The notes: generated by a model from the sequence alone, not told the origin. Numbered from the stretch's first letter, positions 32,253-43,061 are shown. The stretch is 64,000 nucleotides of DNA from Granulosicoccus sp. (GCA_020627685.1 JAHDGK010000011.1:25107-89106); one strand, 5' to 3'. A program made the numbers and translations.

Positions 32253-33203
32253 ATGACTAAGACACCCGAAGCTGAAACGCCCACCCGGCCAAGCAGCGAT
32301 ACGCAATCACTCACACACCTACAACGACTGGAAGCGGAAAGCATCCATATCATGCGCGAGGTTGTTGCAGAAGCAGACAACCCCGTCATGCTTTACTCAG
32401 TCGGAAAAGACAGCGCTGTCATGCTGCATTTGGCTAGGAAGGCTTTCTTTCCGGCCCCTCCCCCGTTTCCTTTACTGCACGTAGATACGGGCTGGAAGTT
32501 CAAAGCCATGTATGAGTTCAGAGACACTATTACCAAAGAGTACGGTGTTGAACTGCTCACGCACATGAACCCCGAAGGTCTCAGACAGAAGGTAAATCCG
32601 TTTACTCATGGATCGGCAATTCATACCGACATCATGAAAACACAAGGCTTAAAGCAGGCCTTGGATGAGCATCAATTTGACATCGCCTTCGGTGGAGCAA
32701 GACGAGACGAGGAAAAATCACGCGCTAAGGAACGCGTATTCTCTTTTCGAAGTGCGCAGCACCGTTGGGACGCCAAGAACCAACGTCCCGAGCTTTGGCA
32801 ACTATACAACGCACGCAAATTACGCGAAGAATCCATTCGTGTGTTTCCCATTTCCAACTGGACTGAATTGGATATCTGGCAGTACATTCATAGGGAGAAC
32901 ATACCAATAGTTCCTCTTTACTACGCTGCAGAACGCCCTGTGGTGGAACGCGACGGCTCCATCATCATGGTTGACGACGAGCGCATGCCATTAAACGATG
33001 GCGAGGTACCTGAGATGCGTAGCGTAAGGTTTAGAACACTTGGCTGCTACCCACTAACAGGTGCTGTTGAATCAACTGCAAACACCTTAGAAGACATCAT
33101 TCAAGAGATGCTTCTAACACGTACCTCCGAACGTCAAGGACGCATGATCGATCACGATTCAGCGGCCTCTATGGAGAAGAAGAAGGAAGAGGGCTACTTC
33201 TAA
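31440..33203 (+). CDS. cysD: fusion: degenerate IS630-like transposase (HTH + winged helix + decayed DDE) - linker - sulfate adenylyltransferase subunit 2 (CysD)
   Basis: N-terminus [56 protein letters not shown] is IS630-type [25 protein letters not shown] is a winged-helix match; then CysD with PP-loop [21 protein letters not shown]. In-frame internal ATG at 32253 could start a conventional CysD. Confidence 0.85.
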   Translation: MSTQSRDRQSVSELNALRRRAVELRLGGQTLAVTQEAVGLSAPTIIAAMKSYREGGWDAVDVGPRGRPRTRSSDADHEEFKQQILLQATVLDAARAQPVQLWDTDRVQQWAFDSQAIKVSRSTASNWLKKWSIQPASRYTKFRTDSDASSTSPQLLKEHDRFARRARRSGKTVYWLDTQRIDETHYQLFAHDLRGHALWIVTNGKPTAKHYLLFLISLHQRAATATAVVLKDKALLNDAEISTWLSKSQTETLVMQEPAALENTTLTSATPMTKTPEAETPTRPSSDTQSLTHLQRLEAESIHIMREVVAEADNPVMLYSVGKDSAVMLHLARKAFFPAPPPFPLLHVDTGWKFKAMYEFRDTITKEYGVELLTHMNPEGLRQKVNPFTHGSAIHTDIMKTQGLKQALDEHQFDIAFGGARRDEEKSRAKERVFSFRSAQHRWDAKNQRPELWQLYNARKLREESIRVFPISNWTELDIWQYIHRENIPIVPLYYAAERPVVERDGSIIMVDDERMPLNDGEVPEMRSVRFRTLGCYPLTGAVESTANTLEDIIQEMLLTRTSERQGRMIDHDSAASMEKKKEEGYF

Positions 33204-35119
33204 TGCAAACAGAAACTAATGATTTAATTGCTAACGATATCAGCGCATACCTTGATCGGCATGAGCATAAGAGCCTTCTGCGCTTCATCACTTGTGGCAG
33301 TGTTGACGATGGAAAAAGTACGCTTATCGGGCGTCTGTTATATGAATCAAAGACACTCTTTGAAGATCAACTGGATACCGTCTCGCAGGAGTCGAAAAAA
33401 TGGGGAACGCAAGGCAAGAACATTGACTTCGCCCTCCTTGTAGATGGCCTTGCAGCCGAAAGAGAACAAGGCATAACCATTGACGTTGCTTACCGATTCT
33501 TCTCAACGGATAGCCGTAAGTTTATTGTTGCCGATACGCCCGGGCACGAACAGTACACGCGCAATATGGTAACCGGTGCGTCTACGGCAGACGTTGCCGT
33601 AATTCTTTGCGACGCCCGCCATGGATTACTCACTCAGACCCGTCGACACAGCTATCTAGCCTCTTTGTTAGGCATTAATAATGTTGTCCTGGCGGTTAAC
33701 AAGATGGACCTCATGAACTACGACGAAGCGGTGTTCGACGACATCTGCGAAGCCTATGCACCGTTTGCAAAATCTCTGGGTATTGAGAATGTCACCGCTA
33801 TTCCCATGTCAGCGTTGGCAGGCGATAACATCACTGAACCCAGCACTAACATGCCGTGGTTCCATGGTACTACCCTGCTGTCATGGTTGGAAACGGTTGA
33901 CGTCGGCAGCGATAAGATTCAAAAGGCAGCGTTTAGAATGCCTGTGCAGTGGGTAAACAGACCCTCACTGGATTTCCGCGGTTATGCAGGCACCATTGCC
34001 GGAGGCAAAATTAGTACTGGTGACGCCATCCGTGTTCAACCGTCGGGTCGCATGAGTAATATCGCGCGCATCGTGTCTATGGACGGCGATCTGGATTCAG
34101 CGGTTGCCGGTCAATCGATAACGCTCACCCTAACGGATGAAATTGATTCTTCGCGAGGCGATGTTATTTCAGCAGGTGATGAACCAGCAAGTGTTGCTGA
34201 TCAATTTGAAACAACCATCGTCTGGATGCACGACGATGCACTTCTAGCCGGTCGGCCTTATCTGCTGAAAATTGGTACCAAGACGGTAAACGCGACCGTT
34301 ACCAATATTAAGTATCAGGTTAACGTCAACACCTTAGAAGAAAGTGCTGCAACCCAGTTGGAACTTAATGCCATCGGTGTCTGCAACATAAGCACCGATC
34401 AGCCTATCGCGTTCGATGCGTATAAAGATAACCGTGATACTGGCGGCTTTATCCTTATAGACCGCATAAGTAACGCCACTGTTGGCGCAGGTATGTTGCA
34501 CTTCTCACTAAGACGTGCAGACAATATCCACCTGCAAGCGACAGATGTTGATAAGACCGTACGTTCACGTCTTAAAAATCAAAAGCCAGCTGTTGTCTGG
34601 TTCACAGGATTATCCGGTGCAGGTAAATCAACGGTGGCAAACCTTGTGGAGAAATCATTAACCGCAAAGGGACACCACACGTATCTCCTGGACGGTGACA
34701 ACGTTCGCCACGGACTCAATCGAGACCTAGGATTTACCGATGCTGATAGAGTTGAAAACATTCGCCGAATAGGTGAAGTTGCGCAGCTCATGGTCGATTC
34801 AGGACTGATCGTGCTAACAGCGTTTATCTCGCCATTCAGATCTGAACGTGCGCTTGCTCGCTCACTGGTTGAGGAAGGCGAGTTCGTTGAGGTTCACGTA
34901 GATGCACCGCTTAGCGTGGCAGAAGATCGTGACCCTAAGGGGTTGTATAAGAAAGCCCGTAGAGGCGAGCTTTCTAACTTTACGGGTATAGATTCACCGT
35001 ATGAGCCACCGGAAACCCCTGAGATATTGATTGACACTTCAACCATGAGCGCAGAACAAGCAGCAGAACGCGTTGTGGCTGAACTCAGAAGACGTGGTAT
35101 TTTAAACGCACCTGAATAG
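33203..35119 (+). CDS. cysNC: bifunctional sulfate adenylyltransferase subunit 1 / adenylylsulfate kinase
   Basis: GTPase [35 protein letters not shown]-terminal APS kinase [33 protein letters not shown]. Confidence 0.97.
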   Translation: MQTETNDLIANDISAYLDRHEHKSLLRFITCGSVDDGKSTLIGRLLYESKTLFEDQLDTVSQESKKWGTQGKNIDFALLVDGLAAEREQGITIDVAYRFFSTDSRKFIVADTPGHEQYTRNMVTGASTADVAVILCDARHGLLTQTRRHSYLASLLGINNVVLAVNKMDLMNYDEAVFDDICEAYAPFAKSLGIENVTAIPMSALAGDNITEPSTNMPWFHGTTLLSWLETVDVGSDKIQKAAFRMPVQWVNRPSLDFRGYAGTIAGGKISTGDAIRVQPSGRMSNIARIVSMDGDLDSAVAGQSITLTLTDEIDSSRGDVISAGDEPASVADQFETTIVWMHDDALLAGRPYLLKIGTKTVNATVTNIKYQVNVNTLEESAATQLELNAIGVCNISTDQPIAFDAYKDNRDTGGFILIDRISNATVGAGMLHFSLRRADNIHLQATDVDKTVRSRLKNQKPAVVWFTGLSGAGKSTVANLVEKSLTAKGHHTYLLDGDNVRHGLNRDLGFTDADRVENIRRIGEVAQLMVDSGLIVLTAFISPFRSERALARSLVEEGEFVEVHVDAPLSVAEDRDPKGLYKKARRGELSNFTGIDSPYEPPETPEILIDTSTMSAEQAAERVVAELRRRGILNAPE

Positions 35120-35135
35120 TATGTGAGACAACGCC

Positions 35136-36068
35136 ATGCGGCGAATGATCATCGACACGGATACGGCATCAGATGATGCCGTCGCCATAATGATGGCTGT
35201 TCATTCGCCGCATATCAGCGTAGAGGCTTTAACCGTTGTTGCCGGCAACGTCACTCTTGAACAGGCAAGTATTAATGCCCGTTTTACGCTGCAGCTTTGC
35301 AATAAAGATATCCCCGTCTATTTAGGCTGCGATCGTCCCTGGTTACAAACTGCAAGCACAGCGGAATGGTTTCACGGCGACGATGGCATGGGCAACATGA
35401 ACTACCCTGCCCCGCAGAAAGCTGCAAGTAAAACACATGCAGTCAATGCTCTCATCGAACGATTTCAACAAGCTCCCGGCGACATTGAACTCGTCACACT
35501 TGGACCCCTAACCAATATCGCTACCGCTCTGAGTATGGAGCCGGAACTCGCTAAGTGGATTAAGCATTGTTATGTTATGGGTGGTGCAGCAGCGACACTA
35601 GGCAACGTCACACCGGCAGCCGAATATAACTTCTGGTGTGATCCTGAAGCGGCCCGTAAGGTGTTGCAAAGTGGAGTACCACTCACCCTGCTCGGTTGGG
35701 AACTCAGTTGCGACGATGCCGCACTGAGTGACGGTGAGATGGAGCAAATTAGCAATCTGGGAAGTGAACGCGCCAAGGTAGCCATTGATTGCAATCGCTC
35801 GGCGGTCGTTGCCTCACGTGAACTACAAGCGCAATCCGGGATGGCATTGGCCGACCCTGTCGCCATGGCCGTTGCCATAGATCCTTCTATTTCGATCAAA
35901 CAGAAGACCTGCTTTGTCGATATAGAAACCCAATCTGATATGACACGGGGCATGAGCGTAGTCGATCTAAATCATGTTTTAGGTCGCGAACACAACGCGA
36001 CGGTATGCCTTGAAATAGATTCAGCAGCCTGGAAAGCGTTGCTGCGCAATTGCCTACACGATGCCTAA
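35136..36068 (+). CDS. nucleoside hydrolase (IunH family)
   Basis: N-terminal DTDTASDDAVAIMMA (DxDxxxDD); VTLGPLTNIATALSMEP; VMGGAAATLGNVTPAAEYNFWCDPEAA. Confidence 0.95.
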   Translation: MRRMIIDTDTASDDAVAIMMAVHSPHISVEALTVVAGNVTLEQASINARFTLQLCNKDIPVYLGCDRPWLQTASTAEWFHGDDGMGNMNYPAPQKAASKTHAVNALIERFQQAPGDIELVTLGPLTNIATALSMEPELAKWIKHCYVMGGAAATLGNVTPAAEYNFWCDPEAARKVLQSGVPLTLLGWELSCDDAALSDGEMEQISNLGSERAKVAIDCNRSAVVASRELQAQSGMALADPVAMAVAIDPSISIKQKTCFVDIETQSDMTRGMSVVDLNHVLGREHNATVCLEIDSAAWKALLRNCLHDA

Positions 36069-36069
36069 A

Positions 36070-36107
36070 ACAAAAAAAGGCTACTGACTTTTAATAAGTC
36101 AGTAGCC
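36070..36107 (-). terminator. intrinsic terminator of the minus-strand DUF1127 gene
   Basis: GGCTACTGACTT-ttaat-AAGTCAGTAGCC 12-bp perfect stem, followed on the minus strand by TTTTTTTGTTTT. Confidence 0.9.
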
Positions 36108-36154
36108 CCTTAGAACAGAACCCATCCAGCCTATGGCTGGCTGCCCGTCAGTAG

Positions 36155-36580
36155 TTACGCAGCAGTACGGTTGTTCTGGAATACACCTTCGACAGTAGGT
36201 CGACCGTATCGGACCACTTCTTCGATGTTATTGCGGCTTACGCCTAACTCCGCCAATTCGCGATCAGAGTAAGAGCTCAGCTCTTTGACTGCTTTGCGAA
36301 TTTTTCGCTTGCTCACTTTTGGCGCAGCAATCTGGGATACAACCGGGGCAACAGAGATGCCTTCCTTCGTCAGATCGGTGCCGGCAGCGACAGCGTCAGC
36401 TACGGTGTCAATACGCCATGGCCATGCTGAAACACCTTCAATCAGCATTTCACGCGAAAAACCAAAATCTTGCAGCTGTCGATCGCTCATACCCAGCAGT
36501 TGCTGGCGCAGGCGAGACTTGCTGTTGTGCATTGAAACTTTTACGAATACGTCTTTTAAATTGTTGAAAATGTTGCTCAT
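36155..36580 (-). CDS. small protein with two DUF1127-like segments
   Basis: SKSRLRQQLLGMSDRQLQDFGFSREMLIEGVSAWPWR and KIRKAVKELSSYSDRELAELGVSRNNIEEVVRYGRP both fit the DUF1127 pattern (L..ms.reL.DiGlsR..i). Confidence 0.75.
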   Translation of the reverse strand: MSNIFNNLKDVFVKVSMHNSKSRLRQQLLGMSDRQLQDFGFSREMLIEGVSAWPWRIDTVADAVAAGTDLTKEGISVAPVVSQIAAPKVSKRKIRKAVKELSSYSDRELAELGVSRNNIEEVVRYGRPTVEGVFQNNRTAA

Positions 36581-36804
36581 TTCTCATTTACCTGTTGTCA
36601 AAACTCAACGCACCCTTGTGCGACTGAGCAAATACGTACAAGACTTTTGAATTCATCAATACTCTCGCTACAGGCTTATTATGGCGTCCATGAGCACAAA
36701 TAATATAGCGATATCTCGTCATTTTATTTGTGAATAATAATATCTAATTTTGGCTAATATCGAGCGATTATGCACTTTTGGAAAGGTATTGAGCTGTGGA
36801 AAAA

Positions 36805-37566
36805 CTAGCTCAAATAGGACGCGACCAATTTCAAGCTGATCAAAAAGAGTGCAATCTGCACCACCAAGTAAAACCATTTCTCCGACAAATGCTGAATTAA
36901 CCAACGCCCGACCACTGTGCCTAGAGCCGCTATCGGCACAAGGATCAGAGCCAACGAGAGACTCTCGATATTTGGTGGATGCATGGAATAGTACGGGACT
37001 AATTTAGCCAGATTAACAATGGCAAACAGAATGGTTGTCGTACCTGCGAAGATCATCTTAGGCAGCTGCTGGGGCAGCATGTATACCTGATACGGAGGAG
37101 CGCCGGCGTGCGATACAAAACTGGTGAAACCTGACAAGGTGCCCCACCACATCCCTTTGATTAGCGACGGCTTAGCGGCTTGGCCGTTAGACGATTTTCG
37201 CAACCAACGGTCAAGACAGAACCCAATACCCAACAAACCAATCAGTAAAGATACGATTTCATCGGACACCAGTGTTGCTGTACTCCATCCGACAATCACG
37301 CCCAGGATGCCCGCAGGTATGAGAATTTTCAAATTCTCTAGGCTGTACTCTTTGCGATAAAGCCAAATGCCGACAACATCTGACAGTATGTAGATAGGCA
37401 GCAGAAGCACTGCAGCCACCACGGGTGAAATCAGGAGCGCTAACAACGGCACTGCCAGCATACCAATGCCCGGAAGCCCGCCTTTTGACAACCCTACAAA
37501 CAAAGACGCTAACAACAGCAGCCACAGTAACGGGCCGCCGGCAATTACGGTGTCGAGTGTTGGCAT
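36805..37566 (-). CDS. TauE/SafE family sulfite-exporter-like permease
   Basis: SLFVGLSKGGLPGIGMLAVPLLALLISPVVAAVLLLPIYILSD; repeated at GFTSFVSHAGAPPYQVYMLPQ. Confidence 0.92.
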   Translation of the reverse strand: MPTLDTVIAGGPLLWLLLLASLFVGLSKGGLPGIGMLAVPLLALLISPVVAAVLLLPIYILSDVVGIWLYRKEYSLENLKILIPAGILGVIVGWSTATLVSDEIVSLLIGLLGIGFCLDRWLRKSSNGQAAKPSLIKGMWWGTLSGFTSFVSHAGAPPYQVYMLPQQLPKMIFAGTTTILFAIVNLAKLVPYYSMHPPNIESLSLALILVPIAALGTVVGRWLIQHLSEKWFYLVVQIALFLISLKLVASYLS

Positions 37567-37567
37567 T

Positions 37568-38302
37568 TCAGCGCCTTTTGGCGCTTGTGTCGTACCAGGT
37601 TTTACATAACCTTTTCGAGAAAACCGCGCCCGGAATAAACATGAGTAGCATCTGCTGAAGAATTTGAGCGCTACTGTACCACTGCAATTTGCGCGCGGAC
37701 GTAATGACAGGATCGATCGTGGCGATATCGAACGTCATCTTATGACGTTTTGCCCAACGCTTCAGTTGACGAGATAGAAAAATTTCCTCACCGGCATACA
37801 CCCGATCGCTAAATCCACCAACGTCTTTAAAAGCATCTGCCCGGCAGTAAACAAAACAACCTGCCGCGAGCCGCGCTTTTATCGATAGCCAATTCCAAAA
37901 AGATATACCCCGCTGAGCCGACGCAGATACCGGCGTGTCCGGTGCAATGATGGAACCACCACCGGCTACTGAATTTCCCGATAGCTTTTCTAAGACAACA
38001 CTCAGCAAATGCTCACTGCATTGTGAATCCGCGTCTAAAAAGATGAGCGCCTCGCCCACCGCCACCGATGCACCGGTGTTTCGAGCACGTGCTATTTGAT
38101 TCACGGGCTCGAATACAAGCTTGACCTGGAATTTGGCCGCAACCGCCGCTGTTTTATCCGTAGAGTTGTTGTCCACCACGATAACCTCACCGTGGTGGAC
38201 ACCTTGCTCTTCGATATTTTGCACAACTGCTATAACAGCCGTTAACGTTTTTGGCAGGTAGGCTTCCTCGTTCCATGCTGGAATAACAATGGAAAAATCC
38301 AT
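37568..38302 (-). CDS. family 2 glycosyltransferase
   Basis: FSIVIPAWNEEAYLPKTL, VVDNNSTDKTA, RARNTGASVAVGEALIFLDADSQ. Confidence 0.92.
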   Translation of the reverse strand: MDFSIVIPAWNEEAYLPKTLTAVIAVVQNIEEQGVHHGEVIVVDNNSTDKTAAVAAKFQVKLVFEPVNQIARARNTGASVAVGEALIFLDADSQCSEHLLSVVLEKLSGNSVAGGGSIIAPDTPVSASAQRGISFWNWLSIKARLAAGCFVYCRADAFKDVGGFSDRVYAGEEIFLSRQLKRWAKRHKMTFDIATIDPVITSARKLQWYSSAQILQQMLLMFIPGAVFSKRLCKTWYDTSAKRR

Positions 38303-38324
38303 GGAGCGCCCCGAAGCGAATTGA

Positions 38325-39407
38325 CTATGCGGTAAATTTGCTTCCTTCTGTGCTGTGCCGAGTATCTTGTTTCACTATAGCCGCAACGGTTGCATTCATA
38401 TTTAGATGCCCTTGCACCTGACCGTTTTCATCTAAAACATTGACGGTTGTTGAATTTGACTCGGACATTACCCTGGCGACAACTTCCAGGTTATCACTGC
38501 AATTAACTTCAATAGCCGTTGATGAATCAGCACCCGGCTCCATCACACTGTCGGCCCGCACGACGCGCGCACGGTTCACGTCTTTCACGAAGTTCTGAAT
38601 GTATTCGTCAGCAGGTTCCAGAACAATGTCTTGCCCTGTTCCTTCCTGAATGATCTCACCATCTCGCAAGATGGCAATTCTATCTCCCAGACGCAACGCT
38701 TCATCGACATCATGAGTGATAAAGACAATGGTTTTATGAAGCTCTTTTTGTAAATCTAACAGCACTGATTGCATATCCATGCGTATTAACGGATCGAGCG
38801 CAGAGAAGGCTTCATCCATAAGAAGCAACGGTGCATCGTTGGTTAACGCCCTGGCTAAACCGACACGTTGCTGCATACCGCCTGACAACTGATTCGGATA
38901 ATTATCTTCAAATCCTGCAAGCCCGACACGATCTATCCATCGGCGCGCTTCAGTCTCTTGCTTTTCACGAGGCACGCCCTGCACTTCAAGGCCATAAACA
39001 ACGTTATTCAAGACGGTGCGATGAGGCAGCAGCGCAAATTTCTGGAATACCATGGCTGTTTGGTGCCGACGGAATGTGCGCAGAGCACCTGCCCCCATCT
39101 TACAAACGTCTTCACCACCCACCACCACTTCACCGACAGTGGGATCGATCAAGCGATTGATATGCCGAATAAGTGTTGACTTTCCGGAACCGGATAAACC
39201 CATGACAACTTGGATGGAACCAGCCGGCATCGATAAATTAATATCTTTAAGGCCGAGCACATGACTATGCTTTTCTTGCAGTTCCTGTTTCGTCATACCC
39301 TCTTTGACAGCGTCCATAAAGGCACCGGGACGCTTACCAAAAATCTTGTACAGACCACGAATGTCTATGCTTGAATTACTATTCGAAGCAGCAGCATCAT
39401 TTGCCAT
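38325..39407 (-). CDS. proV: glycine betaine/proline ABC transporter ATP-binding protein
   Basis: VMGLSGSGKSTLIRHINRLIDPTVGEV, LSGGMQQRVGLARAL, C-terminal CBS-like region. MANDAAAS start preferred over track start 39464. Confidence 0.95.
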   Translation of the reverse strand: MANDAAASNSNSSIDIRGLYKIFGKRPGAFMDAVKEGMTKQELQEKHSHVLGLKDINLSMPAGSIQVVMGLSGSGKSTLIRHINRLIDPTVGEVVVGGEDVCKMGAGALRTFRRHQTAMVFQKFALLPHRTVLNNVVYGLEVQGVPREKQETEARRWIDRVGLAGFEDNYPNQLSGGMQQRVGLARALTNDAPLLLMDEAFSALDPLIRMDMQSVLLDLQKELHKTIVFITHDVDEALRLGDRIAILRDGEIIQEGTGQDIVLEPADEYIQNFVKDVNRARVVRADSVMEPGADSSTAIEVNCSDNLEVVARVMSESNSTTVNVLDENGQVQGHLNMNATVAAIVKQDTRHSTEGSKFTA

Positions 39408-40287
39408 GGACTTCCTCCGAGTGGGCCTGCAAACGTTTGCCGTAAGCCTGACTAACGCGATCAAAGATAATGGCTACACCCACAATGGCTAAGCCATTGA
39501 ACATGCCCAAGGTAAAGTACTGATTGGCAATAGCTTGCAAGACCGGTTGCCCTAGTCCCTTAACACCGATCATGGAAGCAATAACAACGAGCGCTAGCGC
39601 CATCATGATGGTTTGGTTTATGCCCGCCATAATGGTCGGCATTGCTAACGGTATCTGAACATTCTTTAAGCGCTGCCAGGCGGATGAACCGAACGCATCG
39701 GCGGCTTCTAATACTTCCTTATCTACCATGCGTATGCCCAAATTGGTCAGACGGATGATGGGAGGAATAGCATAGATAACCACTGCCAGAAGACCCGGGA
39801 CTTTACCAATACCTAGCAGCATAACCACCGGAATGAGATAAACAAATCCGGGCATCGTTTGCATTATGTCGAGTACCGGGGTAATCAAAGATTGGAGCTT
39901 GTCTGATTTAGACATAGCAATCCCTATCGGGATACCGATAACAATCGAGACAAACGTCGACACCAACATGATGGAGATGGTACGCATGGTGTTGTCCCAC
40001 ATATCGAAGTATCCGATTAACACCATCGTGAGAAATGTCATAAGAGTGATTTTCCAGCTACGACTGGCGAACCACGCTATTAAAACAATACCGGCGAGAA
40101 TAATAGGCCAAGGGGTATCGAGTAAAAATTTTTCAGACCAAATAAGCATTTGCTTTATAGGCTCAAAAAAGGCTTCTACCGTATCACCGTGCTCCCGAGT
40201 CCAGGCACGAAATCCACCATCAATACTTTTTTTGAGCGCACGTAGCGCCGATTTATCCATCGCTGGAAATTCAGTCAACCACTCCAC
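39397..40287 (-). CDS. proW: glycine betaine/proline ABC transporter permease
   Basis: GIPIGIAMSKSDKLQSLITPVLDIMQTMPGFVYLIPVVMLLGIGKVPGLLAVVIYAIPPIIRLTNLGIR. Confidence 0.95.
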   Translation of the reverse strand: MEWLTEFPAMDKSALRALKKSIDGGFRAWTREHGDTVEAFFEPIKQMLIWSEKFLLDTPWPIILAGIVLIAWFASRSWKITLMTFLTMVLIGYFDMWDNTMRTISIMLVSTFVSIVIGIPIGIAMSKSDKLQSLITPVLDIMQTMPGFVYLIPVVMLLGIGKVPGLLAVVIYAIPPIIRLTNLGIRMVDKEVLEAADAFGSSAWQRLKNVQIPLAMPTIMAGINQTIMMALALVVIASMIGVKGLGQPVLQAIANQYFTLGMFNGLAIVGVAIIFDRVSQAYGKRLQAHSEEVHGK

Positions 40288-40309
40288 AGAACTGTTCTCC
40301 GAGTTAGAA

Positions 40310-40337
40310 AAGAAAAAAGGCGACCGAAGCCGCCTTT
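40310..40337 (-). terminator. UUCG-capped terminator/attenuator between proX and proW
   Basis: Minus strand AAAGGCGGC-UUCG-GUCGCCUUU then TTTCTTTTC; 9-bp stem (one G-U) plus U-tract in the 72-nt proX-proW gap. Confidence 0.85.
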
Positions 40338-40359
40338 CGTCCGGATCTTAATTAGGCAA

Positions 40360-41361
40360 TTATAGCGAGGACTTCACTTTAGCCATTGCATCTTCAGAAA
40401 CCCAACCACCCCAGACATTTTCGTAGTTTTCCAGGAAGTGCTGAGCCGCTTCTTCACCAGTTGCCTGGTTGTCGGCCATCCAAGCTAGCAGAACGTTTAC
40501 CGTGTCGTTCTTCCAGCTACGAGTGCTGATGTAATCCATCGCGACACCGGCTTTTTCAGCGAAATCATCAGTCACTACACTGAATACTTCACTCTTTGCC
40601 CAACCGTTGACCTTAGGTGCTTCACAATCTAATACTGCAGTACAGGTATCCCAATGCTCTTTGTCATGTGGGCCCATGTCCAGCTTAACCATCTCGTAGC
40701 GACCTAGAATGGCAGTTGGCGACCAGTAGTAGCCCAACCAACCTTCACCGCGCTCGTAAGCTTTTGCAATTGAACCGTCAAGACCGGCAGATGAACCTGT
40801 GTCGACTAATTCAAAACCTTTGTCTTCGCCACCGTAAGCGGTGAAAAGGTTGCCAGTAGTGATCTGACAGTTCCAACCAGCCGGGCAGTTATGAACTGCA
40901 CCCATTGAATCATCTTCAGGCGCTGGGAAAAGGTCAGGACGCTCGAGAGCATCTGCAGGTGTTTTGATTTCCGGGTTTGCATCTGCAATGTACTTAGGAA
41001 TCCACCAGCCTTCTTCGCCACCGTCAGAGAGAATTTCAGCTGCGATGATCATCTCACCTTCTGCGACAGCCGCATCGAGCGGTGCACGTACAGCGTTGAC
41101 CCACAATTCAGGGGCTAGATCGGGCTCGCCCTTCTCGTTCATGGATGTGAATGTTGGCATGGTGTCACCTGCTACCAATTCCGCATTACATCCGTAGCCA
41201 TCGCTAAGAATACGCTTGTCAATTTCAGCGATTAACTCAGCAGAAGCCCAGTTCATACTAGCGATGGTTATATCGCCACACTCGTCTGCGGCAACCGCGT
41301 TCTGGCCAGCCATAAGTCCTGCAGCAGCAACAGCTGCTGCCAGATATCTTTTCTTCAGCAT
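40360..41361 (-). CDS. proX: glycine betaine/proline ABC transporter substrate-binding protein
   Basis: Signal peptide MLKKRYLAAAVAAAGLMAGQNAVAADECGDITIASMNWASAELIAEIDKRIL; GWLGYYWSPTAI. Confidence 0.93.
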   Translation of the reverse strand: MLKKRYLAAAVAAAGLMAGQNAVAADECGDITIASMNWASAELIAEIDKRILSDGYGCNAELVAGDTMPTFTSMNEKGEPDLAPELWVNAVRAPLDAAVAEGEMIIAAEILSDGGEEGWWIPKYIADANPEIKTPADALERPDLFPAPEDDSMGAVHNCPAGWNCQITTGNLFTAYGGEDKGFELVDTGSSAGLDGSIAKAYERGEGWLGYYWSPTAILGRYEMVKLDMGPHDKEHWDTCTAVLDCEAPKVNGWAKSEVFSVVTDDFAEKAGVAMDYISTRSWKNDTVNVLLAWMADNQATGEEAAQHFLENYENVWGGWVSEDAMAKVKSSL

Positions 41362-41592
41362 AAATTCCTCTAAGTGGTACTTGTTAGTGTTGTGGCGCAA
41401 TGATACGTGGCTAGGCACAAGTGAATTGAGCGTCAGGACAATAATCCAACAAGATGCGTCGCGTTCAGAACATAAGCTGATCGAAATGCGCCATACGTTA
41501 CGAAACAGAACACTATGAGGCTGATAGGCAATTCACAACATGTCGATTGCTGTGATGAACAGCACAGATAGCAAAGCCTTTCCTATAGGCAC

Positions 41593-41646
41593 AAAAAAGC
41601 CGCTTTCTCAAACAGACGTGATGTCTGCTTGGGAGAAGCGGCTTTT
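41593..41646 (-). terminator. intrinsic terminator downstream of ahcY
   Basis: AAAAGCCGCTT...CAGAC gtgat GTCTG...AAGCGGCTTTT long imperfect hairpin; minus-strand T-tract TTTTTTGTGCC. Confidence 0.85.
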
Positions 41647-41722
41647 CTCAGAGGCCAAACTACGCGGCCCCTGGATGCATCAAAGACTACAGTGCTGAGT
41701 CTCCGAGCTTACTAAAGAGCGA

Positions 41723-43033
41723 CTAGTAGCGATAATGATTCGGCTTGTATGGGCCTTCTGTTGCCAGACCCAAATAATCGCTTTGCTCATCATTAAGAGT
41801 CGTTAGTTTCACGCCAATTTTCTTCAAGTGCAGACGGGCAACCTTCTCGTCCAACTCTTTAGGTAGAACGTGAACATCGACCGTGTACTGATCGCTTCGC
41901 TCCCATAATTCGATTTGAGCAAGTACTTGGTTCGTGAATGAAGCTGACATAACGAAGCTAGGATGACCCGTACCACAACCCAAGTTAACGAGACGACCTT
42001 CAGCAAGTAGAGTGATTCGCTTACCGTCAGGGAAGATGACTTGATCGACCTGAGGCTTGATGTTTTCCCATGTGTATTGACGCAAACCAGCAACATCAAT
42101 TTCGTTGTCGAAGTGACCAATGTTACAAACGATGGCCTCGTTCTTTAACGCTTTCATGTGGTCATGGGTTACGACGTTTACATTACCCGTGGCTGTAACA
42201 ACGATGTCTACTTGATCAGCAACATCATCCATGACAACAACGCGATAGCCTTCCATCGCCGCCTGAAGCGCACAGATTGGGTCAACTTCAGTTACCCATA
42301 CTGTTGCACCCATACCGCGAAACGCTTGTGCACAGCCCTTACCGACATCTCCGTAGCCAAGAACGACGGCAATCTTGCCGGCAACCATGACGTCAGTTGC
42401 GCGCTTGATACCATCGAGCAGTGACTCACGGCAACCGTACAGGTTATCGAATTTTGATTTAGTCACAGAATCGTTAACGTTGATGGCAGGTACTTTCAAT
42501 TCGCCTTTTTTAGCCATCTCGACTAAACGATGAACGCCGGTTGTGGTCTCTTCTGAAAGACCTTTGATATCTGCCATCAGTTCGGGGTAGTCGTTATGCA
42601 TCATGACAGTCAAATCGCCACCGTCATCAAGAATAAGATTTGGAACCCAACCGTTAGGGCCTTTAATAGTCTGGTGTATGCACCAATCAAACTCTTCATC
42701 AGTCTCGCCTTTCCATGCGAACACTGGAATGCCTGCAGCAGCAATAGCGGCAGCAGCGTGATCTTGAGTTGAGAAAATGTTGCACGAAGACCAACGGATT
42801 TCAGCACCTAACTCAGCTAGCGTTTCGATCAGAACCGCCGTTTGAATAGTCATGTGCAGACATCCAGCAATGCGCGCACCTTTGAGGGGCTCTTTTCCGG
42901 CGTATTCTTCACGCAATGCCATCAAGCCAGGCATTTCGTGCTCGGCCATGGCAATTTCTTTGCGGCCGAAATCAGCGAGTGAGATATCGGCGACTTTGAA
43001 ATCACCGGTCATTTCGTTAGCAGAAGCATTCAT
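41723..43033 (-). CDS. ahcY: S-adenosylhomocysteine hydrolase
   Basis: [47 protein letters not shown]-terminal [11 protein letters not shown]. Confidence 0.98.
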   Translation of the reverse strand: MNASANEMTGDFKVADISLADFGRKEIAMAEHEMPGLMALREEYAGKEPLKGARIAGCLHMTIQTAVLIETLAELGAEIRWSSCNIFSTQDHAAAAIAAAGIPVFAWKGETDEEFDWCIHQTIKGPNGWVPNLILDDGGDLTVMMHNDYPELMADIKGLSEETTTGVHRLVEMAKKGELKVPAINVNDSVTKSKFDNLYGCRESLLDGIKRATDVMVAGKIAVVLGYGDVGKGCAQAFRGMGATVWVTEVDPICALQAAMEGYRVVVMDDVADQVDIVVTATGNVNVVTHDHMKALKNEAIVCNIGHFDNEIDVAGLRQYTWENIKPQVDQVIFPDGKRITLLAEGRLVNLGCGTGHPSFVMSASFTNQVLAQIELWERSDQYTVDVHVLPKELDEKVARLHLKKIGVKLTTLNDEQSDYLGLATEGPYKPNHYRY

Positions 43034-43061
43034 AGTTAATCTGTCTCAGTAAAATAGTAAG

